Shown here: one piece after another, positions 39,287-49,210 of the stretch
How the letters are laid out: each line of letters begins with the position of its first letter
Position numbering within the stretch: the stretch's first letter is position 1
Source of the DNA: Glaciecola nitratireducens FR1064
Lineage (GTDB): Bacteria; Pseudomonadota; Gammaproteobacteria; Enterobacterales; Alteromonadaceae
Direction: 5' to 3'
Assembly (NCBI RefSeq): GCF_000226565.1
Contig: NC_016041.1
Coordinates: forward strand, 3,348,001-3,412,000
DNA length: 64,000 nt
Notes under the pieces: model-generated
What the model saw: the letters and a program-made list of their open reading frames with translations, nothing else
Database searches by the model: none
What the model was told of the DNA's origin: nothing
Translations under genes and position numbers: made by a program

Positions 39287-39658
39287 TTACTTAACTTCTA
39301 CTTCAGCACCAGCTTCTGTTAGTGCTTTTTGCAATTCTTCAGCTTCGCCTTTCGACACGCCTTCTTTAATTGCTTTAGGTGCAGACTCAACTACATCTTT
39401 AGCTTCTTTCAAGCCAAGACCAGTTGCGCTACGTACTGCTTTGATAACAGCAACTTTGTTAGCACCGAATGAAGTAAGAATTACGTCAAATTCAGTTTGT
39501 TCTTCAACAGCTTCAGCCGCTGCAGCTGGACCAGCTACTGCTACTGCTGCTGCTGCAGATACGTTGAATTTTTCTTCTGCCGCTTCGATCAGTTCTACCA
39601 ATTCCATAACTGGCATTTCTGCGATTGCGTTTAATATATCGTCTTTGGATAGAGCCAT
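39287..39658 (-). CDS. rplL: 50S ribosomal protein L7/L12
   Basis: This is the acidic stalk protein that recruits translation GTPases. The 123-aa protein has the N-terminal dimer domain ([20 protein letters not shown]), an Ala/Gly-rich hinge and the C-terminal [20 protein letters not shown] domain. It is 54 bp after rplJ and followed by the attenuator before rpoB. Confidence 0.99.
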   Translation of the reverse strand: MALSKDDILNAIAEMPVMELVELIEAAEEKFNVSAAAAVAVAGPAAAAEAVEEQTEFDVILTSFGANKVAVIKAVRSATGLGLKEAKDVVESAPKAIKEGVSKGEAEELQKALTEAGAEVEVK

Positions 39659-39712
39659 TTCTCTAAACTCCTGGGTTTGTAATGTTAAAAATTATAATGC
39701 CAAAAAAGAAAA

Positions 39713-40240
39713 TTATTTTTCTTCTTTGATCGCCGCCAATACGCGCACAAACTTGCCTGGAACTTCGTTGATAGTGCGAACGAATTTCTCGACAGGTGCT
39801 TTGAAGGTTGCAAGTAATCTTGCAAGAGCTTCGTCGCGGGTCGGTAGTGAAGCTACTGCGTCCAACTTATCTGGACCTAGTAGACCGCTACCAATTGACA
39901 ATGCAGTTACCTGTAACTTAGGGTTAGTTTTAGAGAAGTCTTTGAACAAGCGCGCTGCGCCGCCCGGTGCTTCGATAGAAAAACCATAAATTAAAGGACC
40001 AACTAAGGCACTGTCGATGTCTGCAAATTTACTGTCTGCCAATCCACGTTTAGCTAGAGTATTACGTACTACCTTAAGGAATACGCCTTGCTCACGAGCT
40101 TTATTGCGGAGGTCAGTCAGTTCATGAACTTCCATCCCACGGTATTCAGCGACGGCAACGGATAGAGCGCGAGAAGCAACTTCATTTATTTCAGCTACGA
40201 TCTCTTTTTTTGCTGCTAAGCCTAATGCCACTGAGTTCAC
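39713..40240 (-). CDS. rplJ: 50S ribosomal protein L10
   Basis: L10 anchors L7/L12 dimers to the ribosome and, as the L10-L12 complex, represses its own mRNA. The 175-aa protein begins [20 protein letters not shown] and is of usual length (E. coli 165). The leader upstream carries the conserved L10-binding RNA. Confidence 0.99.
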   Translation of the reverse strand: MNSVALGLAAKKEIVAEINEVASRALSVAVAEYRGMEVHELTDLRNKAREQGVFLKVVRNTLAKRGLADSKFADIDSALVGPLIYGFSIEAPGGAARLFKDFSKTNPKLQVTALSIGSGLLGPDKLDAVASLPTRDEALARLLATFKAPVEKFVRTINEVPGKFVRVLAAIKEEK

Positions 40241-40388
40241 CTTCTTAAAATCTGAATCAAGTTAATGCCTTTCGGCTGTTACCTTCATCAGTGTTAACAG
40301 ATTGATACTTGATATACTGGATGATAATCATCTGAAGCATATCTTGTACCGCTCTACGGTGTTCATTCCCAGAGAGTCTGAGTTGAAA

Positions 40389-40530
40389 CCACCGTCTGCG
40401 CAGGTAGTATTAAGCTTGGCATTTCGCTTCCTGAGAAGTGTGTGAAAGTTCTCTTACCTCTTTCACTGCCTAGCGCCTGCGGTCTTGGACGGGAGTTGAC
40501 TTACGCTTTTGGCGTAAACAACTCCAACCC
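40389..40530 (-). promoter_or_regulatory. L10 leader RNA upstream of rplJ
   Basis: On the minus strand the leader contains ACTCCCGTCCAAGACCGCAGG and, 60-odd bases on, CCTGCGCAGACGGTGG. These pair (CCGTC..GCAGG with CCTGCG..GACGG) and match the E. coli rplJ leader that binds L10(L12)4 and represses translation of rplJL. The rest of the 40241-40553 gap has no gene. Confidence 0.88.
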
Positions 40531-40553
40531 ACAACCTTACAGAGAAAAGTTAA

Positions 40554-41255
40554 TTAAGCTTTAAGGTTTAATGAACTCTGGTTTAATGTTACGCCAGCGC
40601 CCATTGTTGTGCTTAAACTAACTTTTTGTAGATAAGTACCCTTGGCAGAAGAAGGCTTCGCTTTCTTCAATGCTTCTAGCAAAGACTCAAGATTTTCTTG
40701 AATTTGGTTTGCTTCAAAAGCAATTTTACCAATACTAGCGTGGATGATACCGTTCTTATCGTTGCGATATCTAACCTGACCCGCTTTTGCATTTTTAACT
40801 GCAGTAGCAACGTCTGGTGTAACCGTACCCGTTTTAGGGTTCGGCATAAGACCACGTGGACCAAGGATTTGACCTAGTGTACCAACCACACGCATTGCGT
40901 CTGGGCTAGCAACTACTACGTCGAAATTCATTTCGCCTTTTTTCACTAGTTCAGCAAGGTCTTCCATACCAACGATGTCAGCACCTGCCGCTTTAGCAGC
41001 TTCAGCGTTTGCGCCTTGAGTAAATACAGCAACGCGAACATCTTTACCCGTTCCGTTTGGTAGCACAGTTGCGCCACGAACGTTTTGGTCAGATTTACGT
41101 GCATCAATACCTAGGTTAACGGCAACGTCAATGCTCTCAGCGAACTTAACAGTTGCTAGTTCTTTGAGTAGCGCTACCGCTTCAGTAATTTCGTATTCTT
41201 TACTTGCGTCAACTTTCTCAGCGATGTTGCGCATTCTTTTAGATAATTTAGCCAT
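40554..41255 (-). CDS. rplA: 50S ribosomal protein L1
   Basis: The 233-aa primary 23S-binding protein of the L1 stalk begins [21 protein letters not shown] and carries the signature [16 protein letters not shown]. It starts 4 bp after the rplK stop, so translation is coupled. In E. coli L1 represses rplKA by binding the rplK leader; I did not try to model that site here. Confidence 0.99.
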   Translation of the reverse strand: MAKLSKRMRNIAEKVDASKEYEITEAVALLKELATVKFAESIDVAVNLGIDARKSDQNVRGATVLPNGTGKDVRVAVFTQGANAEAAKAAGADIVGMEDLAELVKKGEMNFDVVVASPDAMRVVGTLGQILGPRGLMPNPKTGTVTPDVATAVKNAKAGQVRYRNDKNGIIHASIGKIAFEANQIQENLESLLEALKKAKPSSAKGTYLQKVSLSTTMGAGVTLNQSSLNLKA

Positions 41256-41259
41256 TCGA

Positions 41260-41688
41260 TTAACCCTCTACTACCAAGCCCATGCTACGAGCAGAACCCG
41301 CGATGGTGTTTACGGCAGCGTCTAAACTAGCCGCTGTTAAATCAGGTTCTTTTGTCTTTGCGATCTCTTCTAACTGAGCGCGAGTAACTTTACCCACTTT
41401 CTCAGTGTTAGGACGACCAGAACCACTCTTGACACCGGCCGCTTTCAACAATAGGAAAGCTGCTGGAGGAGTTTTTGTTACGAATGTAAAAGAGCGATCT
41501 TCATACACAGTAATTTCTACTGGTACTGGAGAGCCTTTTTCAAGAGATTCTGTTTTTGCGTTAAACGCCTTACAGAATTCCATGATGTTTACACCATGTT
41601 GACCTAATGCAGGACCAACTGGTGGACTTGGATTAGCAGCACCTGCCTTCACCTGTAGCTTAATTAAGCCTGAAACTTTCTTCGCCAT
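41260..41688 (-). CDS. rplK: 50S ribosomal protein L11
   Basis: L11 lies at the GTPase-associated centre and is needed for RelA-dependent stringent control. The 142-aa protein is standard, with the conserved proline-rich [21 protein letters not shown]. It is first in rplKAJL-rpoBC. Unlike the usual order it is not directly after nusG: a fasciclin gene with its own terminator lies between. Confidence 0.99.
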   Translation of the reverse strand: MAKKVSGLIKLQVKAGAANPSPPVGPALGQHGVNIMEFCKAFNAKTESLEKGSPVPVEITVYEDRSFTFVTKTPPAAFLLLKAAGVKSGSGRPNTEKVGKVTRAQLEEIAKTKEPDLTAASLDAAVNTIAGSARSMGLVVEG

Positions 41689-41778
41689 TATATTTACTCT
41701 CTATTAGTGGGTATAACGCCTTGAAGATACAGAGGATATCTTCTCAAACGGCTTCCCGATGCATAAAAAAGGGCGCAA

Positions 41779-41807
41779 AGTATAGGCTTTTGGCTAAGTA
41801 AACACAA
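41779..41807 (-). promoter_or_regulatory. Promoter of rplKAJL
   Basis: On the minus strand TTGTGT (41802-41807) and TATACT (41779-41784) are 17 bp apart and followed by a GC-rich TTGCGCCC, the discriminator type expected of stringently controlled ribosomal promoters. This gives the operon a promoter independent of nusG. The remaining part of the 41689-42056 gap holds the fasciclin terminator (42001-42034) and nothing else I can identify. Confidence 0.75.
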
Positions 41808-42000
41808 GCCCTAATTCAAGTTAATTGTAAATTAGCCGAAATACCCGCAGGCAAGAGTGTATCTAGGATTACTTTGGCTTTAAAATTATTTTAATGCGAC
41901 TTTTAGTACAATAAATCTTGCGCTAAATTCTGCGCTTATTTTTGAACGAGCAATTGCCCATTTAGTGCATTGTATTCCGAATAGGTTCAACTATAAACGC

Positions 42001-42034
42001 AAAAATAAAAAAGGCCGCCAAAAAAGGCAGCCTT
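42001..42034 (-). terminator. Terminator after the small fasciclin gene
   Basis: On the minus strand AAGGCTGCC pairs with GGCGGCCTT (one T/G pair) across T6, followed by TTTTTATTTTT. It begins 23 bp after the fasciclin stop and separates that gene from rplK. Confidence 0.88.
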
Positions 42035-42056
42035 GTTTTTATGATTGAGCAACTTA

Positions 42057-42566
42057 TTAGCCTTTAGGCATAATCACAGAATCGATTACATGGATCACGC
42101 CGTTTGACGTTTTGATATCTGTTTTGATAACGTTAGCGTTATCAATTTTAACGCCGCCGTTTGCAACGGTTACCGTGACGCTTGAACCTTCTAAGGTCTT
42201 CGCAGAATCTACTTTGACCACGTCAGCAGCCATTACTTTTCCAGCGACAACATGGTAAGTCAATATTTGCACTAGCTTGTCTTTATTTTCTGGTAATAGT
42301 AGTGATTCAACTGTTCCCGCTGGCAGCTTTGCAAACGCTTCGTTAGTTGGAGCGAATACAGTTAACGGACCTTCACCTTTTAGTGCATCTACTAAACCAG
42401 CAGCTTTCACCGCTGCAACAAGTGTAGAGAAGTCGCTGTTGCTTGCTGCGGTATCTACGATGTCCATCTTACTTCCGTGATGGTTAGCCAACACGCTTGC
42501 AGAGAACACAACAGTCAAAACAACTGCCGAAACCAATTTAGTTGCTTTAATAAACATGCTTTTCAT
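42057..42566 (-). CDS. Secreted single-FAS1 (fasciclin) protein, 169 aa
   Basis: A signal peptide ([17 protein letters not shown]) precedes [14 protein letters not shown] and one FAS1 domain with H1 [13 protein letters not shown] and H2 [16 protein letters not shown]. Short FAS1 proteins of this type are secreted and common in marine bacteria; roles in adhesion are inferred. AAGGATG precedes the ATG. It lies between nusG and rplK with a terminator on each side, so it is transcribed alone. Its sequence parallels the FAS1 domains of the lipoprotein near 14 kb. Confidence 0.92.
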   Translation of the reverse strand: MKSMFIKATKLVSAVVLTVVFSASVLANHHGSKMDIVDTAASNSDFSTLVAAVKAAGLVDALKGEGPLTVFAPTNEAFAKLPAGTVESLLLPENKDKLVQILTYHVVAGKVMAADVVKVDSAKTLEGSSVTVTVANGGVKIDNANVIKTDIKTSNGVIHVIDSVIMPKG

Positions 42567-42702
42567 AATTCATCCTTAATGTAACGTTGTAGTTAATTCG
42601 AGCACGACAATTCGTACTTCTGCATATACTTACAATTCAAGGATACAAATGGATGCTTAATTACATTTATTTAATAATGCAGCAGTGATCAACAGACAAA
42701 AA

Positions 42703-42726
42703 AAATCCAGCTAATCAGCTGGATTT
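42703..42726 (-). terminator. Terminator after nusG
   Basis: AAATCCAGCT (42703-42712) pairs with AGCTGGATTT (42717-42726) across AATC. On the minus strand a T8 run follows. It closes the tRNA-Trp/secE/nusG unit before the fasciclin gene. Confidence 0.9.
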
Positions 42727-42752
42727 CGTAATTAATACTGTTTAAAAAAGAC

Positions 42753-43289
42753 TTAGCCTTTTTCGACCTGGCCAAATTCCAGCTCGACTGGCGTTGAGCG
42801 ACCGAATATCAATACTGATACTTTCAAGCGGCTCTTCTCGTAGTCTACTTCTTCTACCACACCATTGAAGTCTGCAAATGGACCGTCGGTAACACGAACA
42901 ACTTCACCTGGTTCGAACAATGTTTTTGGTCTTGGCTTATCAACGCCTTCTTGTAGGCGATTTAATATAGCGTCGGCTTCTTTCTGAGTAATTGGCATTG
43001 GGCGATCTGAAGTTCCACCGATAAAACCAAGAACACGAGGAATACTTTTCACTAAGTGCCAAGAGTCTTCATTCATTTCCATTTCGACTAATACATAGCC
43101 TGGAAAAAATTTACGCTCAGACTTACGCTTTTGACCAGCGCGCATTTCAACGACTTCTTCAGTAGGAACAAGAATTTCACCGAAGTAGTCTTCCATGCCG
43201 TGCATTTTGATGTACTCAAGCAATGTCTTTTGAACACGACCTTCGTATTGCGAGAATGCTTGTACTACGTACCATTTCTTGTCAGACAT
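42753..43289 (-). CDS. nusG: Transcription elongation/antitermination factor NusG
   Basis: The 178-aa NusG has the NGN domain ([30 protein letters not shown]) and a C-terminal KOW domain (F[19 protein letters not shown]). It links RNA polymerase to Rho or the ribosome. It starts 2 bp after the secE stop, so the two are coupled. Confidence 0.99.
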   Translation of the reverse strand: MSDKKWYVVQAFSQYEGRVQKTLLEYIKMHGMEDYFGEILVPTEEVVEMRAGQKRKSERKFFPGYVLVEMEMNEDSWHLVKSIPRVLGFIGGTSDRPMPITQKEADAILNRLQEGVDKPRPKTLFEPGEVVRVTDGPFADFNGVVEEVDYEKSRLKVSVLIFGRSTPVELEFGQVEKG

Positions 43290-43291
43290 GT

Positions 43292-43669
43292 TTACACTCC
43301 GATGTTAGTAATTAAGCCGATTACCCAGACCAATATCATGTCAATAAAATATAACATCACACCAACAACCGCGGTAGCCAGAAGAATAATAAGCGTCATT
43401 CGGTTTGCTTCACTGCGGCTCGGCCATATAACCTTGCGTACTTCAGTGCGCGCATCTTTGGCAAAAACGAAGAAATCACTGCCTTTTTGCGTTGTCGCAG
43501 CAATACCTAAAGAAACGACGACGATCCCAACAGCAGCAAGCGCTCTGTATAACACCGAAATTTCTTCATATGCACTGTATGCGTAAACCAAACCACCTAA
43601 AAGGGCGATCACTATAATCCATTTGACCATGTCTAACGGGTTAGACGCGTTTTCTGCCTTATCACTCAT
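43292..43669 (-). CDS. secE: Preprotein translocase subunit SecE
   Basis: The 125-aa protein has three membrane segments like E. coli SecE (127 aa): [18 protein letters not shown], an [15 protein letters not shown] segment, and the conserved C-terminal [14 protein letters not shown] helix hairpin. It is part of SecYEG. It lies 84 bp after the tRNA-Trp gene and directly before nusG. Confidence 0.98.
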   Translation of the reverse strand: MSDKAENASNPLDMVKWIIVIALLGGLVYAYSAYEEISVLYRALAAVGIVVVSLGIAATTQKGSDFFVFAKDARTEVRKVIWPSRSEANRMTLIILLATAVVGVMLYFIDMILVWVIGLITNIGV

Positions 43670-43752
43670 CAGTGTTACCCTAAACTAGCCACGCCTAAAA
43701 TAAGCGAGCTATTAATTAAATCGTTACGCCGGACCTACACCACTATAAAAAG

Positions 43753-43829
43753 TGGCAGGGGTGGAGGGACTCGAACCCCCAGCCATCGGTTTTGGAGACC
43801 GCTGTTCTACCAATTGGAACTACACCCCT
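43753..43829 (-). tRNA. tRNA-Trp (anticodon CCA)
   Basis: Reading the minus strand, AGGGGTG pairs with CACCCCT in the acceptor stem. The anticodon loop is TCTCCAAAA (anticodon CCA), the T arm contains GGTTCGAGTCC, and the genome encodes the final CCA after G73. The gene is 77 bp including CCA. tRNA-Trp before secE-nusG is the ordinary gammaproteobacterial arrangement. Confidence 0.97.
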
Positions 43830-43920
43830 AAATCCGTACGATACATTTTTTCAGTTACATTTCCCTTGTGATGTTGTGTTCTTGGAAGGAAGTCATCAGC
43901 GTCATAAGGGAGGGAGCCGT

Positions 43921-43948
43921 ATTATACTCATGCAAGCAAGTTATACAA
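43921..43948 (-). promoter_or_regulatory. Putative promoter of tRNA-Trp/secE/nusG
   Basis: A perfect -10 TATAAT (43921-43926) has a weak -35 TTGTAT (43943-43948) at 16-bp spacing and is followed by GC-rich ACGGCTCCC. Transcription would start about 85 bp before the tRNA. Confidence 0.5.
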
Positions 43949-44082
43949 GTACCTTCAAGTGCTAAGTTACACAATCCGGCAAATAACTGCGGCTATCCTC
44001 GTCAACTTATGATGAATGTGTGGTTAGCGCTCAAAATATCAACTAGCAAATGACGATATTTTAAGCGTATATAGAATTATTT

Positions 44083-45924
44083 TCAGTCAACGCCAATGAA
44101 ACCACCGGTCTGATGGGCCCATAATTTGGCATAGATACCGTTATGCTCTAACAACTCTTTGTGGCTTCCTGACTCAACAACTTTGCCAGCATCTAATACT
44201 AAGAGTCGGTCCATTTGTGCAATAGTGGACAGTCTGTGGGCAATTGCCAATACTGTCTTTTGCTCCATAATTGTGTCTAAACATTGCTGGATAGCTGCTT
44301 CTACTTCTGAATCTAGTGCAGAGGTGGCTTCATCTAAAATCAAAATTGGTGCGTCTTTTAGCATGACTCTAGCAATCGCAATTCGCTGTCTTTGACCGCC
44401 TGATAACTTCACCCCTCGCTCCCCGACATGCGCATCATATCCTGTTCGGCCTTTTGCATCGCTCAATGACAGAATGAACTCATGTGCCTCGGCTTGCTTT
44501 GCCGCTTTAATCATATCTTCGTCGGTAGCGTCTTCACGTCCATAGATAATATTATCGCGCACGCTACGATGCATTAATGAAGTATCCTGCGTCACCATGC
44601 TAATATGCCGGCGCAGACTTTCTTGTTTCACCGCAGTAATGTCTTGCCCATCAATTGCAATTTTTCCAGAGTCAATATCGTAGAAACGCAGCAGCAAGTT
44701 AACTAACGTTGACTTACCCGCACCTGAACGACCCACCAAGCCAACTTTTTCGCCAGGTTTAATACTTATATTAAGATGATCAAATACATTTATTTGCTTA
44801 TTATTTTTGGCTACATAAGCAAAATTGACGTCTTTAAATTCGATACCACCGCCCTTCATTTCCAAAGCAGGTGCCTGATTTTTATCTTCGATTGTCGCTG
44901 GCATTGCCAAGGTATTGATCCCGTCTTGAACGGTACCAATATTTTCAAATAACGCTGAAATTTCCCACATAATCCACTGTGACATGCCGTTCAAACGCAG
45001 GCTCAAACTCACCGCAATCGCAATATCTCCTGGCGAAACAACGCCATTTACCCACAAATATATGGCCAATGCCGATACTGAAAAAACCAACAGCGAATTA
45101 CTTGTCCAAACGCACGCTTGCAGTACGGTAACCAGACGCATTTGTGGGTAAACCGTTTGTAAAAATCCATCCATCCCTTCGCGAGCATAGTCCTCTTCTC
45201 GCTTGTTATGAGAAAACAGCTTTACCGTCATTATGTTGGTATAGCTATCAACAATTCTGCCGGTCATGATTGAGCGAGCGTCCGCTTGTTTCGTCGAAAG
45301 ATGTTTCAATCTAGGAAGAATAGCCCGAAGAATAATCACATACACAACTAGCCAAACGAGTAAAGGCACGGCTAGGCGCCAATCCGTAGAAAAAACTAAT
45401 ACAATAATACTGATGAAATACACGCAGATGTATACTGCAAGATTCATGATTTTCATGACGGTTTCGCGCACAGACAGTGCGGTTTGCATAACCTTTGTTG
45501 CTACCCGCCCAGCAAATTCGTCCTGATAAAATGACAGGCTTTGACCTAACAGATAGCGATGCGCCTGCCAGCGAATACGCATCGGGAAATTACCCAGTAA
45601 AGATTGATGAGTCAGTGCCGATTGAAGAATAACGAGGGCGGGCAGAAAGACCATAACGACCAGTCCCATCCAAATTAAGCTGTTCATTTCTTCTTGCAAA
45701 AAAGTCGCCTTTTCGCGAGTTGCAAACCAGTCAACAAGCTGCCCCATATAGCCAAATAAAGACACCTCTAAAATGGCTACCACTGCGCTAATAACAGAGA
45801 CAGCAATAAGTACCGTCCACATTCCGGAAGAATAATAGCGGCAAAATGCAATGAAGTTTTTGGGTGGCTGCGTAGGCGCACTTTCTGGGAACGCCTTTGT
45901 TAGATTTTCAAAAAATGAAAACAT
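44083..45924 (-). CDS. ABC exporter, fused membrane and ATPase domains, 613 aa
   Basis: This is a half-transporter of the MsbA/multidrug type. Six membrane helices fill about residues 35-330, then a nucleotide-binding domain with Walker A GRSGAGKST, Q-loop VTQDTSLMH, signature LSGGQRQR, Walker B ILILDEATSALD and the switch His in AHRLSTIAQ. It would work as a homodimer exporting lipids, drugs or peptides; the substrate is unknown. It stands alone between the tRNA promoter and a MAPEG gene. The start ATG has only a modest AAAGAGAAA site. Confidence 0.9.
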   Translation of the reverse strand: MFSFFENLTKAFPESAPTQPPKNFIAFCRYYSSGMWTVLIAVSVISAVVAILEVSLFGYMGQLVDWFATREKATFLQEEMNSLIWMGLVVMVFLPALVILQSALTHQSLLGNFPMRIRWQAHRYLLGQSLSFYQDEFAGRVATKVMQTALSVRETVMKIMNLAVYICVYFISIIVLVFSTDWRLAVPLLVWLVVYVIILRAILPRLKHLSTKQADARSIMTGRIVDSYTNIMTVKLFSHNKREEDYAREGMDGFLQTVYPQMRLVTVLQACVWTSNSLLVFSVSALAIYLWVNGVVSPGDIAIAVSLSLRLNGMSQWIMWEISALFENIGTVQDGINTLAMPATIEDKNQAPALEMKGGGIEFKDVNFAYVAKNNKQINVFDHLNISIKPGEKVGLVGRSGAGKSTLVNLLLRFYDIDSGKIAIDGQDITAVKQESLRRHISMVTQDTSLMHRSVRDNIIYGREDATDEDMIKAAKQAEAHEFILSLSDAKGRTGYDAHVGERGVKLSGGQRQRIAIARVMLKDAPILILDEATSALDSEVEAAIQQCLDTIMEQKTVLAIAHRLSTIAQMDRLLVLDAGKVVESGSHKELLEHNGIYAKLWAHQTGGFIGVD

Positions 45925-46152
45925 GCTTTCTCTTTATTTAAGTAAATGCTGAATAAGTCGTTGAATAGCAATAAATGCTGACTAATTATTGTTGACCTTG
46001 CTGGTCATAGCGAGCCATTTCACCCTCGCTGAATTGTCGCGCGCTATTGTATCAATATCTTGTTGTTATGACACCAAAGGAAACAGATTGCTGCCCAAAT
46101 ACAGCAATCTTTGTCATCTACACAACTGCCTTGGGTCAGCATTGCCTAAAAA

Positions 46153-46566
46153 CTAAAGAAACTTTTCGAAGAGCTTCACTACCCAATAGATGACAATACC
46201 GAACTGAACTAAAAACAAAACAAATCGAGCTTGAATCGCTAAGTTCGAAGTTGATACTAAATGCACGATTGATTGGCCCAATCTTGCTGCAAATAATATG
46301 TAGGCAAGTCCGTTGGTTATTGCGGTAGAGTCAGTTGCAATGGCTAATAAAAGGACGCCACCAATAAAACTAAAACATTCAACGCAATTTGCTTGTGCAC
46401 GCGTTATTCGAGCGCCCAAATCCGGTACGTCTGAACCGTCAGACTTAAACTTCAGCCCTTCAAATTTGCCGCTTTGCGTTAAATAAGTGCGGTACGACGC
46501 TAGTGCTAGTAGCAACACTAAAATCCAACTTATATAGCCTAATAAACCAATAATTGATGCGTTCAC
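46153..46566 (-). CDS. MAPEG-family membrane protein, 137 aa
   Basis: Four predicted membrane helices and the family pattern R-x-x-R-A-Q-A-N-x-x-E (I-T-R-A-Q-A-N-C-V-E-C) after helix 1 mark a MAPEG protein (membrane-associated eicosanoid/glutathione metabolism). Bacterial members may have glutathione transferase or peroxidase activity, but most are untested. The start is a GTG with AAGGA upstream. The gene stands alone. Confidence 0.85.
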   Translation of the reverse strand: MNASIIGLLGYISWILVLLLALASYRTYLTQSGKFEGLKFKSDGSDVPDLGARITRAQANCVECFSFIGGVLLLAIATDSTAITNGLAYILFAARLGQSIVHLVSTSNLAIQARFVLFLVQFGIVIYWVVKLFEKFL

Positions 46567-46848
46567 TGTTATTCCTTTTTCATTAAATTTATTAATTTTG
46601 ACTTACTATATGTATGTACAAAAAAAGTAGCCCAATGCGAAAGTAGCGTTTTCTTGCATAATTCACAATATTAATAACAGAGGCTATTAACAAAACCGCT
46701 GAGGTCGAGGCTAATCCTTCATTACATATGATATTCGCGGACCAGTTTAATGTTACAAGTTATTTCAATTTCACGTTTGTTGTTGATTCTTTTTACTTTG
46801 GCTATAAGGTTATCAATGTTAAAAAAACCGAAATATAGGAAAGAATAG

Positions 46849-48918
46849 ATGATGCATATTAAAAAGGCCTTACTAGCCGTCAGTATAGCAATTGCCGTTG
46901 GCGCTTGTACTCCTGCTCAACAAACAACAGAAACAGCGCCAGCAGTAGCTGCTGAGCAAAAAGTAGCCTTGAAATCCGGTATTCTTACCCAAAACATGGA
47001 CTTGAGCGTTCAGCCGGGTGACAACTTCTTCAACTATGTGAATGGCACTTGGTTAAAAACAATTGAGATTCCAGCAGACAAAGCTTCTTACGGTAGCTTT
47101 GCAATTCTAGCTGACGAAGCCCAAGATGATGTCAAAGCGATTATCGATACCGCGTCACAAGGTGACTACCCTGCAGGTTCTGATGAACAAAAAGTGGGCG
47201 ATATGTACAGCTCATATATGGACATAGACAACCGCAATGAAGTAGGTGTTAAACCACTCAAAGCAGAGTTTGATAAAATTGCGAGCATCTCCAACTATGA
47301 CCAGCTCGTTGAGTACTTTGCGTATTCAATTAAATATGGCTACGGCACACCTGTTAGTTTCTTCCAATATGCGGATTTTAAATCACCCAATGAATATGCA
47401 CTTTATGCATGGCAAGCAGGTATCGGTTTACCTGACCGAGAGTATTATTTTAAAGATGATGAAGACGGTAAGAAAATTCTAGCCGCTTATCAGGCTCATA
47501 TTGAAAAAATGTTTACGCTTGCTGGTTTAGACAACGGTGCTAAAACTGCAGAAATGTTGTTAGCCCTTGAAACTAAAATAGCTAACGAACACATGAAGAA
47601 AGAGCAAGCAAGAAACTGGGCAGAAAACTACAGTAAGTTGAGCATGGATGAATTAAAAGCGCTCATGCCTAACTTCAACTGGGATACGTTTGTAAAAGCG
47701 ACTGGCTTCGATATGCCTGAAAGCATGATCATCATGCAGAACGACTTTCTAGCAGGCATCGACAAAGTGATTGCCGAAACGTCATTAGACGACTGGAAGT
47801 CATTCTTACAATGGGGCGTAATTAACTCTTCCGCTGGCTCATTGGACATGGCAATGGACAAAGCCAATTTTGACTTTTACAGCACGGTTCTTTACGGCGT
47901 AGAAGAGCAGCGTCCAATGTGGCGTCGTGCAACCGGTTTGCTGAACGGCACATTAGGTGAAGTTATTGGTAAAGTTTATGTTAAGCAGCACTTCCCGCCT
48001 GAAGCCAAACAACGCATGCAGGTAATGGTCGACAACCTTATTTCAGCTTACGAAGTCAGCATTAAAGAACTCGATTGGATGACAGAAGAAACACGCATTC
48101 AAGCTCTAGATAAATTGTCTAAATTCACCGTCAAGATTGGTTACCCAGACAAATGGAAAGACTATTCTGCTCTGCAAGTATCTGACAAAGATCTTTTTGG
48201 CAACATGCGTAATGCCTCAGAAGTAGCTTATGCTGAAGAGTTAGCGAAACAAGGCAAGCCTGTCGATAAAACTGAATGGGGTATGACACCACAAACGGTC
48301 AACGCCTATTACAATCCCTCTGCAAATGAAATTGTATTCCCTGCTGCAATATTACAGCCTCCGTTTTTTGATTTAGAAGCAGAAGACGCAGTGAATTACG
48401 GTGGTATCGGTGCGGTTATTGGTCATGAAATTGGCCACGGTTTTGATGACTCAGGCAGCACATTTGACGGTGACGGCGTATTGCGTAATTGGTGGACTGA
48501 TGCTGATCGTGAAGAGTTTAAGAGTAGAACTGGCAAACTTGTCACGCAATACAATGCATTTGAGCCGCTGGAAGGTGTTTTCGTTAATGGTGAATTTACA
48601 TTAGGCGAGAACATCGGTGATCTTGGCGGCATTAGTATTGCGCTTAAAGCCTACCAAATGTCCTTGAATGGTGAACCATCACCTGTCTTAGATGGCTTTA
48701 CGGGTGAGCAGCGAGTGTTCCTTGGTTTCGGTCAAGTGTGGGCTGGAAAGTACCGCGATGAGGCATTGAAAAGCCAAATCAATACTGACCCGCACTCACC
48801 TGCTCAATACAGAGCTAATGGTTCGGTTCGCAACGTGCCAGAGTTCTATAGCGCATTTGACGTAAAACCAACTGATGCATTGTATCTTCCTGAAGAAGAT
48901 CGCGTAAAAATTTGGTAG
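46849..48918 (+). CDS. M13 family zinc metallopeptidase, lipoprotein (PepO-like)
   Basis: This neprilysin-type endopeptidase trims peptides in the periplasm or at the surface. The zinc site HEIGH is at 526-530, the third ligand and partner are E587 and D591 in ENIGDLGG, and the substrate-binding N-A-Y-Y-N-P motif is present. The N-terminus IAVGAC gives a lipobox with Cys about residue 20. Length (689) fits PepO-like enzymes. Two adjacent ATG codons follow an AGGAA site at about 8-bp spacing. The gene is monocistronic, ended by the hairpin at 48988. Confidence 0.95.
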   Translation: MMHIKKALLAVSIAIAVGACTPAQQTTETAPAVAAEQKVALKSGILTQNMDLSVQPGDNFFNYVNGTWLKTIEIPADKASYGSFAILADEAQDDVKAIIDTASQGDYPAGSDEQKVGDMYSSYMDIDNRNEVGVKPLKAEFDKIASISNYDQLVEYFAYSIKYGYGTPVSFFQYADFKSPNEYALYAWQAGIGLPDREYYFKDDEDGKKILAAYQAHIEKMFTLAGLDNGAKTAEMLLALETKIANEHMKKEQARNWAENYSKLSMDELKALMPNFNWDTFVKATGFDMPESMIIMQNDFLAGIDKVIAETSLDDWKSFLQWGVINSSAGSLDMAMDKANFDFYSTVLYGVEEQRPMWRRATGLLNGTLGEVIGKVYVKQHFPPEAKQRMQVMVDNLISAYEVSIKELDWMTEETRIQALDKLSKFTVKIGYPDKWKDYSALQVSDKDLFGNMRNASEVAYAEELAKQGKPVDKTEWGMTPQTVNAYYNPSANEIVFPAAILQPPFFDLEAEDAVNYGGIGAVIGHEIGHGFDDSGSTFDGDGVLRNWWTDADREEFKSRTGKLVTQYNAFEPLEGVFVNGEFTLGENIGDLGGISIALKAYQMSLNGEPSPVLDGFTGEQRVFLGFGQVWAGKYRDEALKSQINTDPHSPAQYRANGSVRNVPEFYSAFDVKPTDALYLPEEDRVKIW

Positions 48919-48987
48919 CTTTTTGTTGCTAGTGTCAGCTGTCTGATAGCAAATAGACTGCAGTCCTAGTGCAAAGGAGATAACAAG

Positions 48988-49016
48988 GGGATCTATTTTT
49001 AGGTCCCTTTTTTTTT
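48988..49016 (+). terminator. Terminator after the M13 peptidase gene
   Basis: GGGATCT (48988-48994) pairs with AGGTCCC (49001-49007), one mismatch, with a 6-nt loop, followed by a run of nine T. It begins 70 bp after the stop. Confidence 0.75.
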
Positions 49017-49210
49017 CATAATTTTTTTGAGAGCTTTTTTTATAAAGGGCATTTTGTTTAGTGATACTTCATTAAGAACTTTATCGCTTACTTAGTCTTT
49101 TCTCTGCTTGCTCACGTAAACAACATACGAAATTAATCAGAACGCAATAAAATAAAGCTCTAGAGGAACATTGGCTTTTCGCCATCCTATTAGATTTACT
49201 GAGGACGATT

